Source: Victivallales bacterium (GTDB lineage: Bacteria; Verrucomicrobiota; Lentisphaeria; Oligosphaerales; Oligosphaeraceae). From it: DNA of 64,000 bases. The stretch is taken from positions 1 through 64,000 of the forward strand of contig JAFZWH010000063.1 in assembly GCA_017617415.1 (NCBI GenBank). Reading direction: 5' to 3'. Made by a program: the position numbers and the translations under genes. Each line of letters starts with the position of its first letter. The stretch's first letter is position 1. This document shows, one piece after another, positions 42,892-53,086 of this stretch. A model generated the notes under the pieces. That model was given only the letters and a program-made list of their open reading frames with translations, had not been told where the DNA came from and did not search any database.

Positions 42892-45219
42892 ATGAAGTAT
42901 TTCCTGGCCATTTTGGTGTTCTGCGCCATGTCGCTTCCTGCGGTGGTGCTTTTTGAAGAAGGGCGAGTTTGCTCCTCGATTGTGGTGGGGGAGGATGCCC
43001 CGGAACCTGTGCGTCGTGCTGCAAGTGAATTGGCGCTGTGGCTCGGGAAGGCCTCCGGCCTGGAATTCCGGATCGCAGACAAGCCAATCGATGGCCTTAC
43101 GCCAATCTACCTGGGCGAAAGTGCTTTCGCACGGGCGAACGGCTTCGGCCGCGAGGCCCTGAAGCCCGACGGCTATCTGCTCAAGTCCACGGACGACTAT
43201 CTGCTTATCGCGGGATGCGACTATCCGGGCGGACCGCTGCCGGGGTTCATCCACCCCCAACGGGTGGTGGAGACCTGGAGCGACGAATTGCAACTGGGCG
43301 CCTTCGGCGAGATGGGGACCATGAATGGCGTGGAGCGCTTCCTGGAGGAGTTCGCGGGGGTCCGCTGGTACATGACCGGCGAATTGGGCGCAGTCGTGCC
43401 GCATCTGGCGCGTTTGGAGGTCCCGACGCTGGAGAAGACGAACGCCCCCGAATTCGAGTACCGCTACGCCTGGCTCTGCAACTTCCCCGACTCCCCCAGG
43501 GACGCGCTGTGGTACCGCCGCGTGGGCTTCGGCGCCCCCGCCGCCGTCTGCATCAACCACAGTTACATGATAATGCAGAACCGCAAGGACGACCATCCGG
43601 AGTATTTTGCGCTGATTGACGGCAAACGAGACTTCGACCGCCGTTCCTGCATCGCGGGCGGTGGCGGATATTGCCTCACGAACCCTGGCCTTCGGCAGGC
43701 ATGGGTAGACTACATCTGCGACTATTTTGAGCGGAATCCCGAACAGACGCTCTTCCCGCTGTGCCCCAACGACGGCATGATGAAGATCTGCGAGTGCCCC
43801 GACTGCCAAGCGCTCCTCTCGCCGGAACTGGGCGCGGGCGGAAAATTCTCCAACTATGTCTGGAGTTTCACCGGCGCGGTGGCGCGCAAGGTCGCCAGAC
43901 GCTGTCCCGGCAAGCAGGTGGGCTGTTTTGCCTACGCGGACTATGTTGTTCCGCCCACCACGCCCGCCGAACTTTCGCCGAACATCGCCATCATGCTCTG
44001 CATCGAGCGACAGGGGCTGGCAAATCCAGAAGACAAGGCGCGGATGCTCTCGCGAATTGAGGACTGGAGCCGTCGGACCGCGAACATCTACCTGTGGACC
44101 TATCCCATCTACGACTACTGGAAGCCCTGGCGCGGAACCCCGCGCTTCTACCCGCACCTGCTCAAGGAGAACTTTGGGTTCTTGCACGACCTGGGCAATG
44201 TGCGCGGGGAGTTCCTCGAATCCGAGTCCGGCTCCCCTGGCGACGACATCCCCAACAACCGCATCGGCTTCCCTGGCCTCTCCCACCTGACCGCGTACCT
44301 GACCGTGAAACTGCTCTGGGACTCCCAGTTGGACATCGATGCGCTCCTGGAGGAATACTACCGGCTCTTCTACGGTCCCGCCGCCGAACCCATGAAACGC
44401 TTCTGGCAGAAGGCCGAGGAACTCTTCATGACGCGACGTGGCGACCACCCGGTCAATGTCTTCAAGCCCGCCGACCTCCAGGAGTTCTATGGCCTGCTGG
44501 ACGAGGCAGCCCAATTAGTCGCGCCGGAGTCCCCTGAGGCGCAACGCGTCGCGCTCATCCGCTCCGAGATGGAACCATACACCAAGGCGCTCATGAACCT
44601 CGCCGACGCGCAGCGCCCGCTGACAGCCACACGGGTGCCACGGCTGACATTGGACCGCGACCTGTTCGACAGCCCCTGGCGACAGGCAGCCCGCCACAAA
44701 CTCGTCGCCAAGGACGGCTCGCCCTCGCCCTTCGACACCATCCTCCTGGCCGCGGCGGACGACGAGGGCCTCGGACTCACCGTCATCTGCTTCGAGGACA
44801 ACATGGAGCAACTCTCCGTCCGGGCGAAGAGCGCCGACGACGAAGTGTGGGAGGACGACTCCGTGGAGTTCTTCTTCGAGGGAATCGGCGACAACGACGA
44901 CGTGGCGGGATGCCACTTCATCCTGACCGCAGGCGGCGTCCTCTGGGACTCCGCCTGGACGGGCCGCAAGTCCCCTGAGGAGGCGAAGTGGGAGTCCCAT
45001 GCGCAGTGCGACGCCTGGCGGCTGGACGGACGGTGGGTCACGCAAATTAAGATTCCCTGGGGCGACCTTGGAGTCTCAGGCGACCCGAACGGAAGGCTGG
45101 TGGCGAATGTCTATCGCAACCGTGTCTGCGGTGGCACGCCGCGTCACGCGGCCTTCAACCCCACGATGACCGACCAGCACCGCCGCACCGATTTCTTCGG
45201 AGACCTTGAGGTCAAGTAG
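42892..45219 (+). CDS. Secreted DUF4838 glycosidase-like protein with CBM9-type C-terminus
   Basis: 775 aa. Signal peptide 1-19. An alpha-glucuronidase-like N-terminal fold (PEPVRRAASELALWLGKASG, IYLGES, GVERFLEEFAGVRWYM), then the DUF4838 catalytic-like barrel (FPLCPNDGMMKICECPDCQALLS, IYLWTYPIYDYW, LLEEYYRLFYGPAAEPM). The C-terminal 180 residues (VWEDDSVEFFFEG, WVTQIKIPWGDLG) match carbohydrate-binding family 9-like modules. Acts on an extracellular or periplasmic glycan; substrate unknown. Confidence 0.85.
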   Translation: MKYFLAILVFCAMSLPAVVLFEEGRVCSSIVVGEDAPEPVRRAASELALWLGKASGLEFRIADKPIDGLTPIYLGESAFARANGFGREALKPDGYLLKSTDDYLLIAGCDYPGGPLPGFIHPQRVVETWSDELQLGAFGEMGTMNGVERFLEEFAGVRWYMTGELGAVVPHLARLEVPTLEKTNAPEFEYRYAWLCNFPDSPRDALWYRRVGFGAPAAVCINHSYMIMQNRKDDHPEYFALIDGKRDFDRRSCIAGGGGYCLTNPGLRQAWVDYICDYFERNPEQTLFPLCPNDGMMKICECPDCQALLSPELGAGGKFSNYVWSFTGAVARKVARRCPGKQVGCFAYADYVVPPTTPAELSPNIAIMLCIERQGLANPEDKARMLSRIEDWSRRTANIYLWTYPIYDYWKPWRGTPRFYPHLLKENFGFLHDLGNVRGEFLESESGSPGDDIPNNRIGFPGLSHLTAYLTVKLLWDSQLDIDALLEEYYRLFYGPAAEPMKRFWQKAEELFMTRRGDHPVNVFKPADLQEFYGLLDEAAQLVAPESPEAQRVALIRSEMEPYTKALMNLADAQRPLTATRVPRLTLDRDLFDSPWRQAARHKLVAKDGSPSPFDTILLAAADDEGLGLTVICFEDNMEQLSVRAKSADDEVWEDDSVEFFFEGIGDNDDVAGCHFILTAGGVLWDSAWTGRKSPEEAKWESHAQCDAWRLDGRWVTQIKIPWGDLGVSGDPNGRLVANVYRNRVCGGTPRHAAFNPTMTDQHRRTDFFGDLEVK

Positions 45220-45471
45220 CATCGTTTGACACGGAGACACGAGAGACAATCCTTGTCAGCCCTAGAAAACAGAGTTAACATTTGCGACAGTGATTAATCC
45301 CAGGCAGTCATGGATTGCCTGCAAACCATGACTATAAGAAGGCCAACGCCCCAATAGAGAAACCGGACTGCCGCGCTTCTTCCCCGGCGTTGCGAATGCG
45401 TTCGTAAGGCTTTTCCCATCGTCCCCATTGCAATAAAACCCACAACCAACATAACACAAGGAGGTTAGTAA
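45220..45471 (+). promoter_or_regulatory. Upstream region of prepilin-like gene 2 with conserved element
   Basis: No gene. The element at 45272-45295 (GAGTTAACATTTGCGACAGT plus GATT) matches that before prepilin-like gene 1 at the same distance from the ATG. The segments ending ACACAAGGAGG just before the start are also shared. Confidence 0.6.
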
Positions 45472-46197
45472 ATGAAGAAATCCTTCACCCTGATTGAGCT
45501 TCTGGTCGTAATCGCCATCATCGCAATCCTGGCGGGGATGCTGCTACCCGCACTTTCCAAGGCACGCGCGAAGGCGCGCGATGTCTCCTGCTCCAACAAT
45601 CTTCGACAACTGGCGCTCTCCTTCCTCAGCTATTCGGATGACAACAAGGGACGTCTGCCGCATCCGTACCCTTACGTAGCCACTCGGAACTGGACCCTGA
45701 TTCTCTTCACGTCTGGCTACCTGACCGAGCCGTCCGCTTACCTCTGCCCGTCGGCCAGTCGAAGTGATCTGGAGCGCTATCGTCCGTCCGACTCTAGCGA
45801 TGCATTTGGCAACAATCACTGTAGTTATGGGATGAACCTATATGTCGGGCTGGTCAGCGCAGCGAATCCTCTCACTTCGCCGAACATCTCCCATCCCAAA
45901 TTCGCCAACCACGCTTCCGCCGTGATGCTGGCCGCCGACGCCAGCGACGAGATGCCCGCCAACGCCAACTTGTTTCTTCCCCAAGGCTTTGAAGACGGTT
46001 TTACCGGCGAGGGCAAGACCATCACAGCCGAACTGGATGTCGCCAATCCGCCGCAGCCAGGCTTCGGATGGCGTCATGTCGGCAAGGCCTGCAATGTCGC
46101 ACTGCTGGATGGTCATGTGAAGGCTTTCACCAAAATCTACCACCGCGGCGACCCGGATTTCGTCGTGCCATACTGCTACAATCACACCGACAACTAA
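45472..46197 (+). CDS. Type IV prepilin-like protein with H-X-DG tail (paralogue)
   Basis: 241 aa, clear paralogue of the protein at 41315: [20 protein letters not shown] leader, [71 protein letters not shown] and [16 protein letters not shown]. Ser again precedes the cleavage-site Phe. AGGAGG is well placed. Likely an inner-membrane-processed pseudopilin exported by a T2S/T4P-type machine encoded elsewhere. Confidence 0.87.
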   Translation: MKKSFTLIELLVVIAIIAILAGMLLPALSKARAKARDVSCSNNLRQLALSFLSYSDDNKGRLPHPYPYVATRNWTLILFTSGYLTEPSAYLCPSASRSDLERYRPSDSSDAFGNNHCSYGMNLYVGLVSAANPLTSPNISHPKFANHASAVMLAADASDEMPANANLFLPQGFEDGFTGEGKTITAELDVANPPQPGFGWRHVGKACNVALLDGHVKAFTKIYHRGDPDFVVPYCYNHTDN

Positions 46198-46219
46198 AGT
46201 ACAACGAGTGGGCGAATCC

Positions 46220-46259
46220 ATCGCCGAGGTGCGGTTCCGCCGTGGTCCCGGCGATTTTT
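46220..46259 (+). terminator. Terminator after prepilin-like gene 2
   Basis: ATCGCCG (46220-46226) pairs with CGGCGAT (46249-46255), with an internal palindrome GCGGTTCCGC, followed by TTTT. Confidence 0.7.
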
Positions 46260-46296
46260 GCAGAACAAAAACCAATGTAGGTGGTTCTAAAAGTTG

Positions 46297-48621
46297 ATGA
46301 CAATGGGGTGGTCAGGCAAAAGCCATTTGCTGCGTTTTCTGGCGGGCATCGTCTCCCTTTTTTCCTGTATTGCGGCTGCCGGCATGGTGAAAACCGCTCG
46401 CGTCGATGGATACCTGCTTCTTGAAAATGAATGGTCGTGCCTGATGTTGCGTGAGACGGATTTCACCCTGCATCAGATGAGCAATCTTCAGACGGGATGC
46501 GAGTATGTTGCCGAACCGGGAGCGGGCCTTTACCGCCTTGTCCTACACACCCCTGGCGAGGCCCCGAATGTATGGTATGAACTGCCACCTGGCGTTTGTT
46601 TTCAGGCGAATGACTTTCCGCAAAGGAGCGCCGAGCCTTTCGGCGACGGGGAGAGTGGCGGATGGGAATTGACCTTCGGCGGGGTGGATTGCACGGATGG
46701 TAACATCCAGGTCACAATCCGCATTTCCCTCACTGCCGATTCGCCACTTTTCCAATGGGACATTGGCATCGACAACCATACGGACCAGGCGATACAGCAT
46801 TTGGAGTTTCCCTGCCTTTCGGGGTTGGGCTGCACAGGCACGGAAGCCTGCGAGTCTCTGGCAGTGCCAATCTATTCTGGACAGAAGCGAACCAACATCC
46901 GCCACGAGGCGGCCGCGGCGCCCGGGCTGACAGAGTACCCTGGAAGCGGCATGAGCATACAGCTCCTGACCTACGAGGACGGCAATGGCAACGCATTGTA
47001 TTTTGCCAGTCACGACGCGCTGAATTTCAGGAAGACCTTCGTCGCAGTTCCCAACGAATCACATAAATCTTTCAATATTAGAACCATCCACTATCCAGCA
47101 TCACCCTGCCGCCAGGCCTCCTGGCAGTTGCCGTATCCGATGATTGTCGGACCTTTTTCTGGCGACTGGTATGATGCCTGCAAGATGTATCGGTCATGGG
47201 CGACAGCCCAGCCACATTGGAGAACATCTCTAGCGGAACGGAAGGATGTGCCGACATGGCTAGCGGAAACTCCAGTTTGGTTCCAAGGCAACGAATGGAC
47301 GGATACCGAGGAGGCGCTGCTCGCCTTTGCCGACAGAATTGTCGCCGCCCGGAAGGGGCTTGGCTTTCCCATCGCCTTCCACTGGTATCTCTGGCAGCAC
47401 CATGTCACGCACGACTTCGCATATCCGGACTATCTGCCCGCGCGTCCCGGCTTTGCCGAAGCGGTGCGCAAGGTGCAGGACGCAGGGTGCAGGGTCATTC
47501 CGTATCTGAATATCCACCTCTGCGAAACCCAACTGCCCGTCTGGGGAGAGCGGGGCTTGTCTCAGGCCGCCAAGCGCAATTGCCGCAATGAGTTGTACCG
47601 TTGCTACGGGGTCTGCGATGACCGCAGCCGAAAGGATGACGCGACGGCGCCCGTTGACGTCTTTCGTGGCGAGGTCAAAGGACGGGACATGGTACCCATG
47701 TGCCCCGGCGAACCCATGTGGCAGGAGGTGATTCTCGAACAGGCGCGTGGAGTGCTGAAGGACTACAACCCTGACGCACTCTACTGGGACGAGACGTTCT
47801 GCTACGCAGGGCTGTGTTATGCCGACAATCACCGTCACTCCTGGATTGGCGGCTCCGCCCATGCCGACGGCATCGCCGAAATCCATCGGCGCACTTCAGG
47901 TCTCCGCCCAGATGATTTCATGACCGTAGGTGAAAATCTCGGAGAATGCTACATCAATGTTTGCCCGGCATTGCTGAATGGCCATTCCGACGGACGCGGG
48001 GATTCCCTGCCCATCTTCCAGACGGTGTTCGCAGACAGAGTGGCCGAGATTGGGTTGTTTGTCAAACCCGGCGAACTGCGGGACCGCGAGACATTTGTCT
48101 CGAAACTTGCCTTCTGCCTGCTTCGCGGACGCATCCTCGGGTGGTTCAATTCCGACCAGGGTCTCCTTGACATCGTTCAGCCGGAGTTTTCCTGGCAACT
48201 CGAAATGCTTCGGCAATACTGCGACATCCGGCTGACCGGGCTGCCCTGGCTCTATGCAGGAGAGATGCTGCGGAAGCCAGACATGTCCAACATGCCGATG
48301 GTCATCCGAACCTGGAATCCCTGGGGCACAAACCGCGATGTGGAGTTTGCCTTCCCCGCCGTGGAGGCAGCCTGCTATCGGTCAGCCGACGGAAGGCTCG
48401 GCATCATCCTTGCCAATCTCACCTCCGAAGATCAAATGGCTTCATTCCCCTGGAATTTCAAGGACTGGGGACACGCCCTCGGAGCGCGCGTTCTCCGAAG
48501 CGAATACCGCGATGGAACCTGGAGCAGCCCAGAAGAACTGACACTTGCCGATGCCATGGCTGTGGAGTTGAAACCGTTCCAGGTGGTTATCGTTGCCTTC
48601 AATGCAAAGTCTCCCCTTTAG
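46297..48621 (+). CDS. Secreted DUF6259 glycoside hydrolase-like protein
   Basis: 774 aa from ATG 46297 (TTG 46294 is also in frame). N-terminal signal (HLLRFLAGIVSLFSCIAAAG). A beta-sandwich domain to about 330 precedes a TIM-barrel region with WFQGNEWTDTEEALLAF, FHWYLWQHHVTHDFAYPDYLPARPGF, DALYWDETFCY and TVGENLGE, whose acidic residues are candidate catalytic groups. The C-terminal beta domain ends LKPFQVVIVAFN. Family DUF6259 is related to alpha-galactosidase/GH36-like barrels; substrate unknown. Starts a probable transcript with the propeller gene. Confidence 0.82.
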   Translation: MTMGWSGKSHLLRFLAGIVSLFSCIAAAGMVKTARVDGYLLLENEWSCLMLRETDFTLHQMSNLQTGCEYVAEPGAGLYRLVLHTPGEAPNVWYELPPGVCFQANDFPQRSAEPFGDGESGGWELTFGGVDCTDGNIQVTIRISLTADSPLFQWDIGIDNHTDQAIQHLEFPCLSGLGCTGTEACESLAVPIYSGQKRTNIRHEAAAAPGLTEYPGSGMSIQLLTYEDGNGNALYFASHDALNFRKTFVAVPNESHKSFNIRTIHYPASPCRQASWQLPYPMIVGPFSGDWYDACKMYRSWATAQPHWRTSLAERKDVPTWLAETPVWFQGNEWTDTEEALLAFADRIVAARKGLGFPIAFHWYLWQHHVTHDFAYPDYLPARPGFAEAVRKVQDAGCRVIPYLNIHLCETQLPVWGERGLSQAAKRNCRNELYRCYGVCDDRSRKDDATAPVDVFRGEVKGRDMVPMCPGEPMWQEVILEQARGVLKDYNPDALYWDETFCYAGLCYADNHRHSWIGGSAHADGIAEIHRRTSGLRPDDFMTVGENLGECYINVCPALLNGHSDGRGDSLPIFQTVFADRVAEIGLFVKPGELRDRETFVSKLAFCLLRGRILGWFNSDQGLLDIVQPEFSWQLEMLRQYCDIRLTGLPWLYAGEMLRKPDMSNMPMVIRTWNPWGTNRDVEFAFPAVEAACYRSADGRLGIILANLTSEDQMASFPWNFKDWGHALGARVLRSEYRDGTWSSPEELTLADAMAVELKPFQVVIVAFNAKSPL

Positions 48622-48642
48622 TGACTTTTCCTGAAACCGCCC

Positions 48643-49785
48643 ATGAACGATTTGACAAACCAGTGGCATTTAGGCGGGATGGTGGCCCAAGGAACTTCCG
48701 AACGGAATATCCAGTCGTTCACCTGCTGCGCCACGCATGGCGTCGTCGGCTGGCGGGTGTGGTACTCTGTATATGACCAAGCCGAGACCTCTTTCGGCTT
48801 CGGCTATCTGGACTATACGGACGAGTTTCGGCTGCTCCACGACACGCCGATGCGGATTGCCACGCAGCCTGCCGCCGAGGGCCTGAATATCCTCGGAGTT
48901 CCGACGGACTGGAATCTCATCCAGCCTGTCCATCTTCGGCTCAAGGACGGCCGCGAACGGCTCTACTTCTGGGCCTTCGGCGATGGGGGCGTCCAGCGTT
49001 ATCTCGCGGCGGACAGCAACGACGGCATCAATTTCATCGTGGAGGACTGGCATTGCCCCGTGCTCTATCATCCCAACGACCGCGCCATTTCCCAGGAGGC
49101 CCTTCGGGAGTGCGGTTTGTCTATCTATTGCCACAATGGACACCAGCCGCAGGATCCCTCGGAACCTTCGGCGACGCCGGAGATGCTGATGAATGACGCG
49201 ACCAATGTCTATCTCCTGCCTGACGGCACCTTCGAACTGTATTCGGCGGAGGTCGTCCAACTGCCGCCCGACGCCCCGCTTCCACGCCAGAAGGACCTGC
49301 TGGTCCGGCAAATCCAACGCCGCGTCAGCGCCGATGGTGTCCATTGGAGTGCGCCGCAGCACATCCTCTCAAGGACCACGAACGACCCGTATGACCTCCA
49401 ATTCTACTACCTCTCCGTCACCCACACGCCTCTGGACCGCATCGGCATTCTCGGGCATTACCGCTCGGACTCCGGCACGATGGACCTGGAGTTCTGCCGT
49501 TCGCAGGACGGTGTCCATTGGGAACGCGAGGGCAGGCCTGGCTTTCCACGGGAAAAAGGCGTCGAGATGCTCTTTGCGCCCCACAACCTGGTATGCGTCG
49601 GAGGGCTGTACTACCTTTTCTATTCCGGCAGCCACCTGAATCACCACGGAGTCTCCAGCCCAGACGCGCCCGAGACACCATCCACCTGGATTGGAGCGGC
49701 GACCATCCCCGTCAGCGCATTCAATGACCTTTCACCAAAAGACGCTTTGCATGATTCGGGAGCCTTTTCTCAAAAACTCTCTTAA
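48643..49785 (+). CDS. Five-bladed beta-propeller glycosidase-like protein
   Basis: 380 aa, no signal peptide. Repeated blade-like motifs: NVYLLPDGTFELYSAE, RRVSADGVHWSAPQHIL, LEFCRSQDGVHWEREGRPGF, VCVGGLYYLFYSGSHLN. The D-G-V-H-W and F-Y-S-G elements resemble GH43/GH32-type and sialidase-type propellers, so a cytoplasmic glycoside hydrolase or phosphorylase is possible. Catalytic residues cannot be assigned with confidence. 21 bp after the DUF6259 gene. Confidence 0.7.
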   Translation: MNDLTNQWHLGGMVAQGTSERNIQSFTCCATHGVVGWRVWYSVYDQAETSFGFGYLDYTDEFRLLHDTPMRIATQPAAEGLNILGVPTDWNLIQPVHLRLKDGRERLYFWAFGDGGVQRYLAADSNDGINFIVEDWHCPVLYHPNDRAISQEALRECGLSIYCHNGHQPQDPSEPSATPEMLMNDATNVYLLPDGTFELYSAEVVQLPPDAPLPRQKDLLVRQIQRRVSADGVHWSAPQHILSRTTNDPYDLQFYYLSVTHTPLDRIGILGHYRSDSGTMDLEFCRSQDGVHWEREGRPGFPREKGVEMLFAPHNLVCVGGLYYLFYSGSHLNHHGVSSPDAPETPSTWIGAATIPVSAFNDLSPKDALHDSGAFSQKLS

Positions 49786-49835
49786 GAGCCATTGAGAATT
49801 ATCCTGCTTTGCTGTATTAAAAATTGTTTACTTCA

Positions 49836-51155
49836 ATGACCAACCAAGAATTGTACCGTCATGCCAAAGCCGTGATTCCTGGTGGCGCTGGCCTGTTGAG
49901 CAAGCGCCCCGAGATGATGGCACCCGACCTCTATCCACCCTATTTCCGCAGCACGAAGGGCTGTCGGGTGACGGACTTGGACGGGCGGGAGTTCATCGAC
50001 TTCTCGACGATGGGCATCGGGGCCTGTCTGCTTGGCTTCAATGACGAGGAGGTCAGCGAGGCGGTGGTCAAGACGGTGCGTGACGGCAGTTTCTCCTCCC
50101 TGAATCCGCCTGAGGAGGTCGAACTGGCGGACCGTCTTCTCGCTATCCATCCATGGGCCAGTTGGGCGCGCTTCGCCCGCGGCGGCGGAGAGTTGGCGGC
50201 GGTGGCCATCCGCGTCGCCCGCGCGACGACGGGCCGTTCCAAGGTGCTGATTATCGGCTACCACGGCTGGCACGACTGGTACCTGGCTGCGAACCTCGCC
50301 AGTCCCGATGAACTTGGCGGGTTGTGGCTCAAGGGCCTCTCGCCTTACGGCGTCCCCAAAGAGCTACTGGGCACCGCGCTGGTCTGTCTGCACGGCGACT
50401 TTGAGTCGCTGGAGCGGATTTTCCGCGAGCATGGCGACGAGCTGGCGGCGGTGATTGCCGAACCGTGCCGCCACGAGGAGCCCACGACTGGTTTCCTGGA
50501 GGCCCTCCGCGCGAACTGTGACCGCCACGGCGCGATGCTCGTCTTTGACGAGATCACCATCGGCTGGCGCTACCGCTTCGGCGGCTCGCACCTCTCCTTC
50601 GGCGTCACTCCCGACCTGGCGCTCTTCGCGAAGGCGATGGGCAATGGTCATCCCATCGCCGCCGTCATCGGCAACCAGAAGTGCTTTGACGGTGCCACCA
50701 AGGCTTTTCTGAGCAGCACCTACTGGACGGAGCGCGTCGGGCCGGCTGCCGCCCTTGCCACCATCGCCAAGATGGAGCGCAGCCACGTCGCCGAGAAGGT
50801 CAATACCTTCGGCCATCGCGTGATGCGGCTCTGGGAGGAAGCGGCGAATGCCGTCGGTCTGCCGCTGGAGACGACGAGCCGCTTCGGCTGCCTGGCCTCC
50901 TTCCGCTTCAAGACGCCGGCCCCGAATGCCCTCCGCACGCTCTTCACGCAACTGATGCTGGAGCGGGGGTTCCTCGCCGGCGTGGGCTTCTACCCGTCGC
51001 TTGTACACGGAGACGCGGAGTTCGATCTTTATGCAGCAGCCGTCCGGGAGGTCTTCGCCATCCTTGCGCCGCTGGCCCAAGAGGGCGAGGGCGCCATCCG
51101 CGCGGCCCTGAAGGGACCGGAGGCCCATACCACTTTCCAGCGACTGCTCAAGTAA
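49836..51155 (+). CDS. Class III aminotransferase (glutamate-1-semialdehyde aminomutase-like)
   Basis: 439 aa, PLP fold type I. GYHGWHDWY (141-149), D238 in LVFDEITIGWR (pyridine N contact) and the PLP Lys K266 in LFAKAMGNGHPIAAVIG. Sequence style is that of GSA-aminomutase-like enzymes acting on amino sugars or keto intermediates rather than haem synthesis, given the sugar context. ATG 49836 is chosen; a TTG at 49824 is in frame. Confidence 0.87.
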   Translation: MTNQELYRHAKAVIPGGAGLLSKRPEMMAPDLYPPYFRSTKGCRVTDLDGREFIDFSTMGIGACLLGFNDEEVSEAVVKTVRDGSFSSLNPPEEVELADRLLAIHPWASWARFARGGGELAAVAIRVARATTGRSKVLIIGYHGWHDWYLAANLASPDELGGLWLKGLSPYGVPKELLGTALVCLHGDFESLERIFREHGDELAAVIAEPCRHEEPTTGFLEALRANCDRHGAMLVFDEITIGWRYRFGGSHLSFGVTPDLALFAKAMGNGHPIAAVIGNQKCFDGATKAFLSSTYWTERVGPAAALATIAKMERSHVAEKVNTFGHRVMRLWEEAANAVGLPLETTSRFGCLASFRFKTPAPNALRTLFTQLMLERGFLAGVGFYPSLVHGDAEFDLYAAAVREVFAILAPLAQEGEGAIRAALKGPEAHTTFQRLLK

Positions 51156-51156
51156 A

Positions 51157-51184
51157 GGTTAGAGGTGAGAGGTGAGAGGTGAGA
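51157..51184 (+). repeat. Heptamer tandem array (GGTTAGA, GGTGAGA x3)
   Basis: Four units start one base after the aminotransferase stop codon, identical in type to the arrays after the SDR gene (14163) and after truA (37473). Confidence 0.8.
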
Positions 51185-51217
51185 GGTCGGTCAGTTGGCG
51201 TTTAGGCAATCATAACC

Positions 51218-51994
51218 ATGAAACTTCCAAGAACCAGCCGCGTGCTCGACAAGCTGCGCGCGGGCATGAAGACCACCTGCTTCAAGTTCAACCTCGGCAG
51301 TCACCGCGCGGTCGAGATGGCCGCGCTCTGCGGCGTGGATTGCGTGTGGCTCTGCCAGGAGCACGTCCCCACCGACTACGCGGTCGTCGAGGCGCAGGTG
51401 ATGGCCGCCAAGATGCACGACGTGGACAGCATTGTCCGCGTGCAGAAGGGCTGCTACAGCGACTACATCCTCCCGCTGGAGCTGGACGCCACCGGCATCA
51501 TGGTCCCCCACCTGATGAGCCTGGAGGAGGCGCGGGAGATTGCCCACCAGACGCGCTTCGCGCCCATCGGGCTGCGTCCGGTGGATGGCGGGAACGCCGA
51601 CGGCCTCTACTGCATGCTGGACTTCAAGGAGTACCTCCGCTTCGCCAACGCGAACCGAATGGTGATTGTGCAGATCGAGGATCCGGAGCCGTTGTCCGAA
51701 CTTGACCAGATTTGTCAAGTCGCGGGCATCGACATGCTCTTCTTCGGCCCCGGCGACTTCAGCCAGGCCATCGGGCACCCCGGCGAGTTCGCCCATCCCG
51801 AAATCGCCCGCGTGCGTCGGCTGGTCGTGGAGACGGCCCACAAATACGGCAAGTTCGCCGGAACGGTCGCCTCGCCCTCCATCGCGGAGGTCTTTGGCGA
51901 GGGCTACGATTTCGTGAACTGCGGCTCCGATGTGGGCGCAATGATTTCCGCCGTGAACGCCGGCCTGGCCCAGGCCGCGCCATTCTGTAACTGA
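51218..51994 (+). CDS. HpcH/HpaI family class II aldolase
   Basis: 258 aa TIM barrel. Catalytic-type residues: H49 (CQEHVP), R74 (IVRVQK), metal ligands E154 (QIEDPE) and D180 (FFGPGDFSQ), and GIMVPHLMSLEEA. These enzymes cleave 2-keto-4-hydroxy acids to pyruvate or glyoxylate plus an aldehyde. With the aminotransferase and the two oxidoreductases it likely completes a catabolic route for an unusual sugar acid or amino sugar. Confidence 0.87.
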   Translation: MKLPRTSRVLDKLRAGMKTTCFKFNLGSHRAVEMAALCGVDCVWLCQEHVPTDYAVVEAQVMAAKMHDVDSIVRVQKGCYSDYILPLELDATGIMVPHLMSLEEAREIAHQTRFAPIGLRPVDGGNADGLYCMLDFKEYLRFANANRMVIVQIEDPEPLSELDQICQVAGIDMLFFGPGDFSQAIGHPGEFAHPEIARVRRLVVETAHKYGKFAGTVASPSIAEVFGEGYDFVNCGSDVGAMISAVNAGLAQAAPFCN

Positions 51995-52022
51995 TCTCTG
52001 AGGCAGAAGGTCGATGAGCGGC

Positions 52023-52111
52023 TCTGACGTCCGTCGTCTCGTCGTCGTCTGACGTCTGACGTCCCGTCTGCCCTGACGTCCCGAATCCGAACTTTACCCT
52101 TTAAACTTTAA
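52023..52111 (+). repeat. Heptamer arrays before the Gfo/Idh gene
   Basis: TGACGTC twice in tandem (52050-52063) with related flanking copies, then ACTTTAC, CCTTTAA, ACTTTAA (52091-52111) ending three bases before ATG 52115. The last units are the reverse complement of the AGTTTAA type. There is no Shine-Dalgarno sequence between array and start codon. Confidence 0.7.
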
Positions 52112-52114
52112 ATT

Positions 52115-53065
52115 ATGCAACTGGTCAGGGACATCCATAACATCCGGCTGGGCATCATCGGGATGACCGAGGGCAACGGCCATCCCTACTCGTGGAGCGC
52201 GATGTTCAACCGCTACGACGTGGAGGCGATGACGAAGGAGTGCCCGTTCCCCGTCATCCCCGGCTATCTGAACAAGGAGAAGTGGGAGACCATCGGCATC
52301 CCCGGCGCCAAAGTGACGATGATTTATTGCGACAACCGCGCCGACGCGGAACACGTCGCCCGCCTCTCGCTGATTCCCACCGTGGCTGACCGTCCAGAGG
52401 AGATGATCGGCCAGGTGGACGCGGTCATCATCGCCACCGACATCGGCTCCCAGCACGTGTGCCGCGCCCGGCCCTTCATCGAGGCCGGCGTGCCGCTTTT
52501 CATTGACAAGCCGCTGTGCGACAACCGCGAGGACCTGGAGTGGTTCAAGGAGCAGATCGCCAAAGGAGCGAAGCTGTGTTCTTCCTCCTCGATGAAGTAC
52601 TGCAAGGAACTCCAGCCCTACCTGCGCGGCAACTGGCACGAGATTGGCGAACTGCGCTTCATGACGATGGCGATGGCAAAGAGGTGGGAGACCTACGGCA
52701 TCCACGCGCTGGAAACCGTCTTCGCGCTGACTGGCCCCGGCTTCGCCACCATCCGCAACACCGGATCGGAGAAGCGGAACATTGTCCATTTGACCCATCG
52801 GGAAGGCTTTGACGTGGTCATCGGAAACATCTACGACGTGAACAGCGGCGGGCTGGTAACCCTCTGTGGCAACCAGGGCACCCTCACTATCCGCATCCAG
52901 GACTCCTACACCGCCTTCCGCACCCAACTGGTAAAGTTCGTGGAATACCTGCGAACCGGACGCCCGCCGCATCCCTTCTCGGACACCATCGAGCTCATGC
53001 AATTGGTCATCGGTGGCATCGAGAGCCGCACAAATGGCGGAAAAAACGTGGAAATAACTACATAA
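52115..53065 (+). CDS. Gfo/Idh/MocA family oxidoreductase
   Basis: 316 aa. N-terminal Rossmann motif variant LGIIGMTEGNGH, VDAVIIATDIGSQHV, and the family motif IDKPLCDN (EKP variant DKP). The C-terminal sheet domain is shorter than in the oxidoreductase at 3179. Probably NAD(P)-dependent oxidation of a sugar derivative in the same pathway as the neighbouring aldolase. The following SDR gene starts 21 bp later. Confidence 0.85.
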   Translation: MQLVRDIHNIRLGIIGMTEGNGHPYSWSAMFNRYDVEAMTKECPFPVIPGYLNKEKWETIGIPGAKVTMIYCDNRADAEHVARLSLIPTVADRPEEMIGQVDAVIIATDIGSQHVCRARPFIEAGVPLFIDKPLCDNREDLEWFKEQIAKGAKLCSSSSMKYCKELQPYLRGNWHEIGELRFMTMAMAKRWETYGIHALETVFALTGPGFATIRNTGSEKRNIVHLTHREGFDVVIGNIYDVNSGGLVTLCGNQGTLTIRIQDSYTAFRTQLVKFVEYLRTGRPPHPFSDTIELMQLVIGGIESRTNGGKNVEITT

Positions 53066-53086
53066 ATGATTAATTATAAATAACTT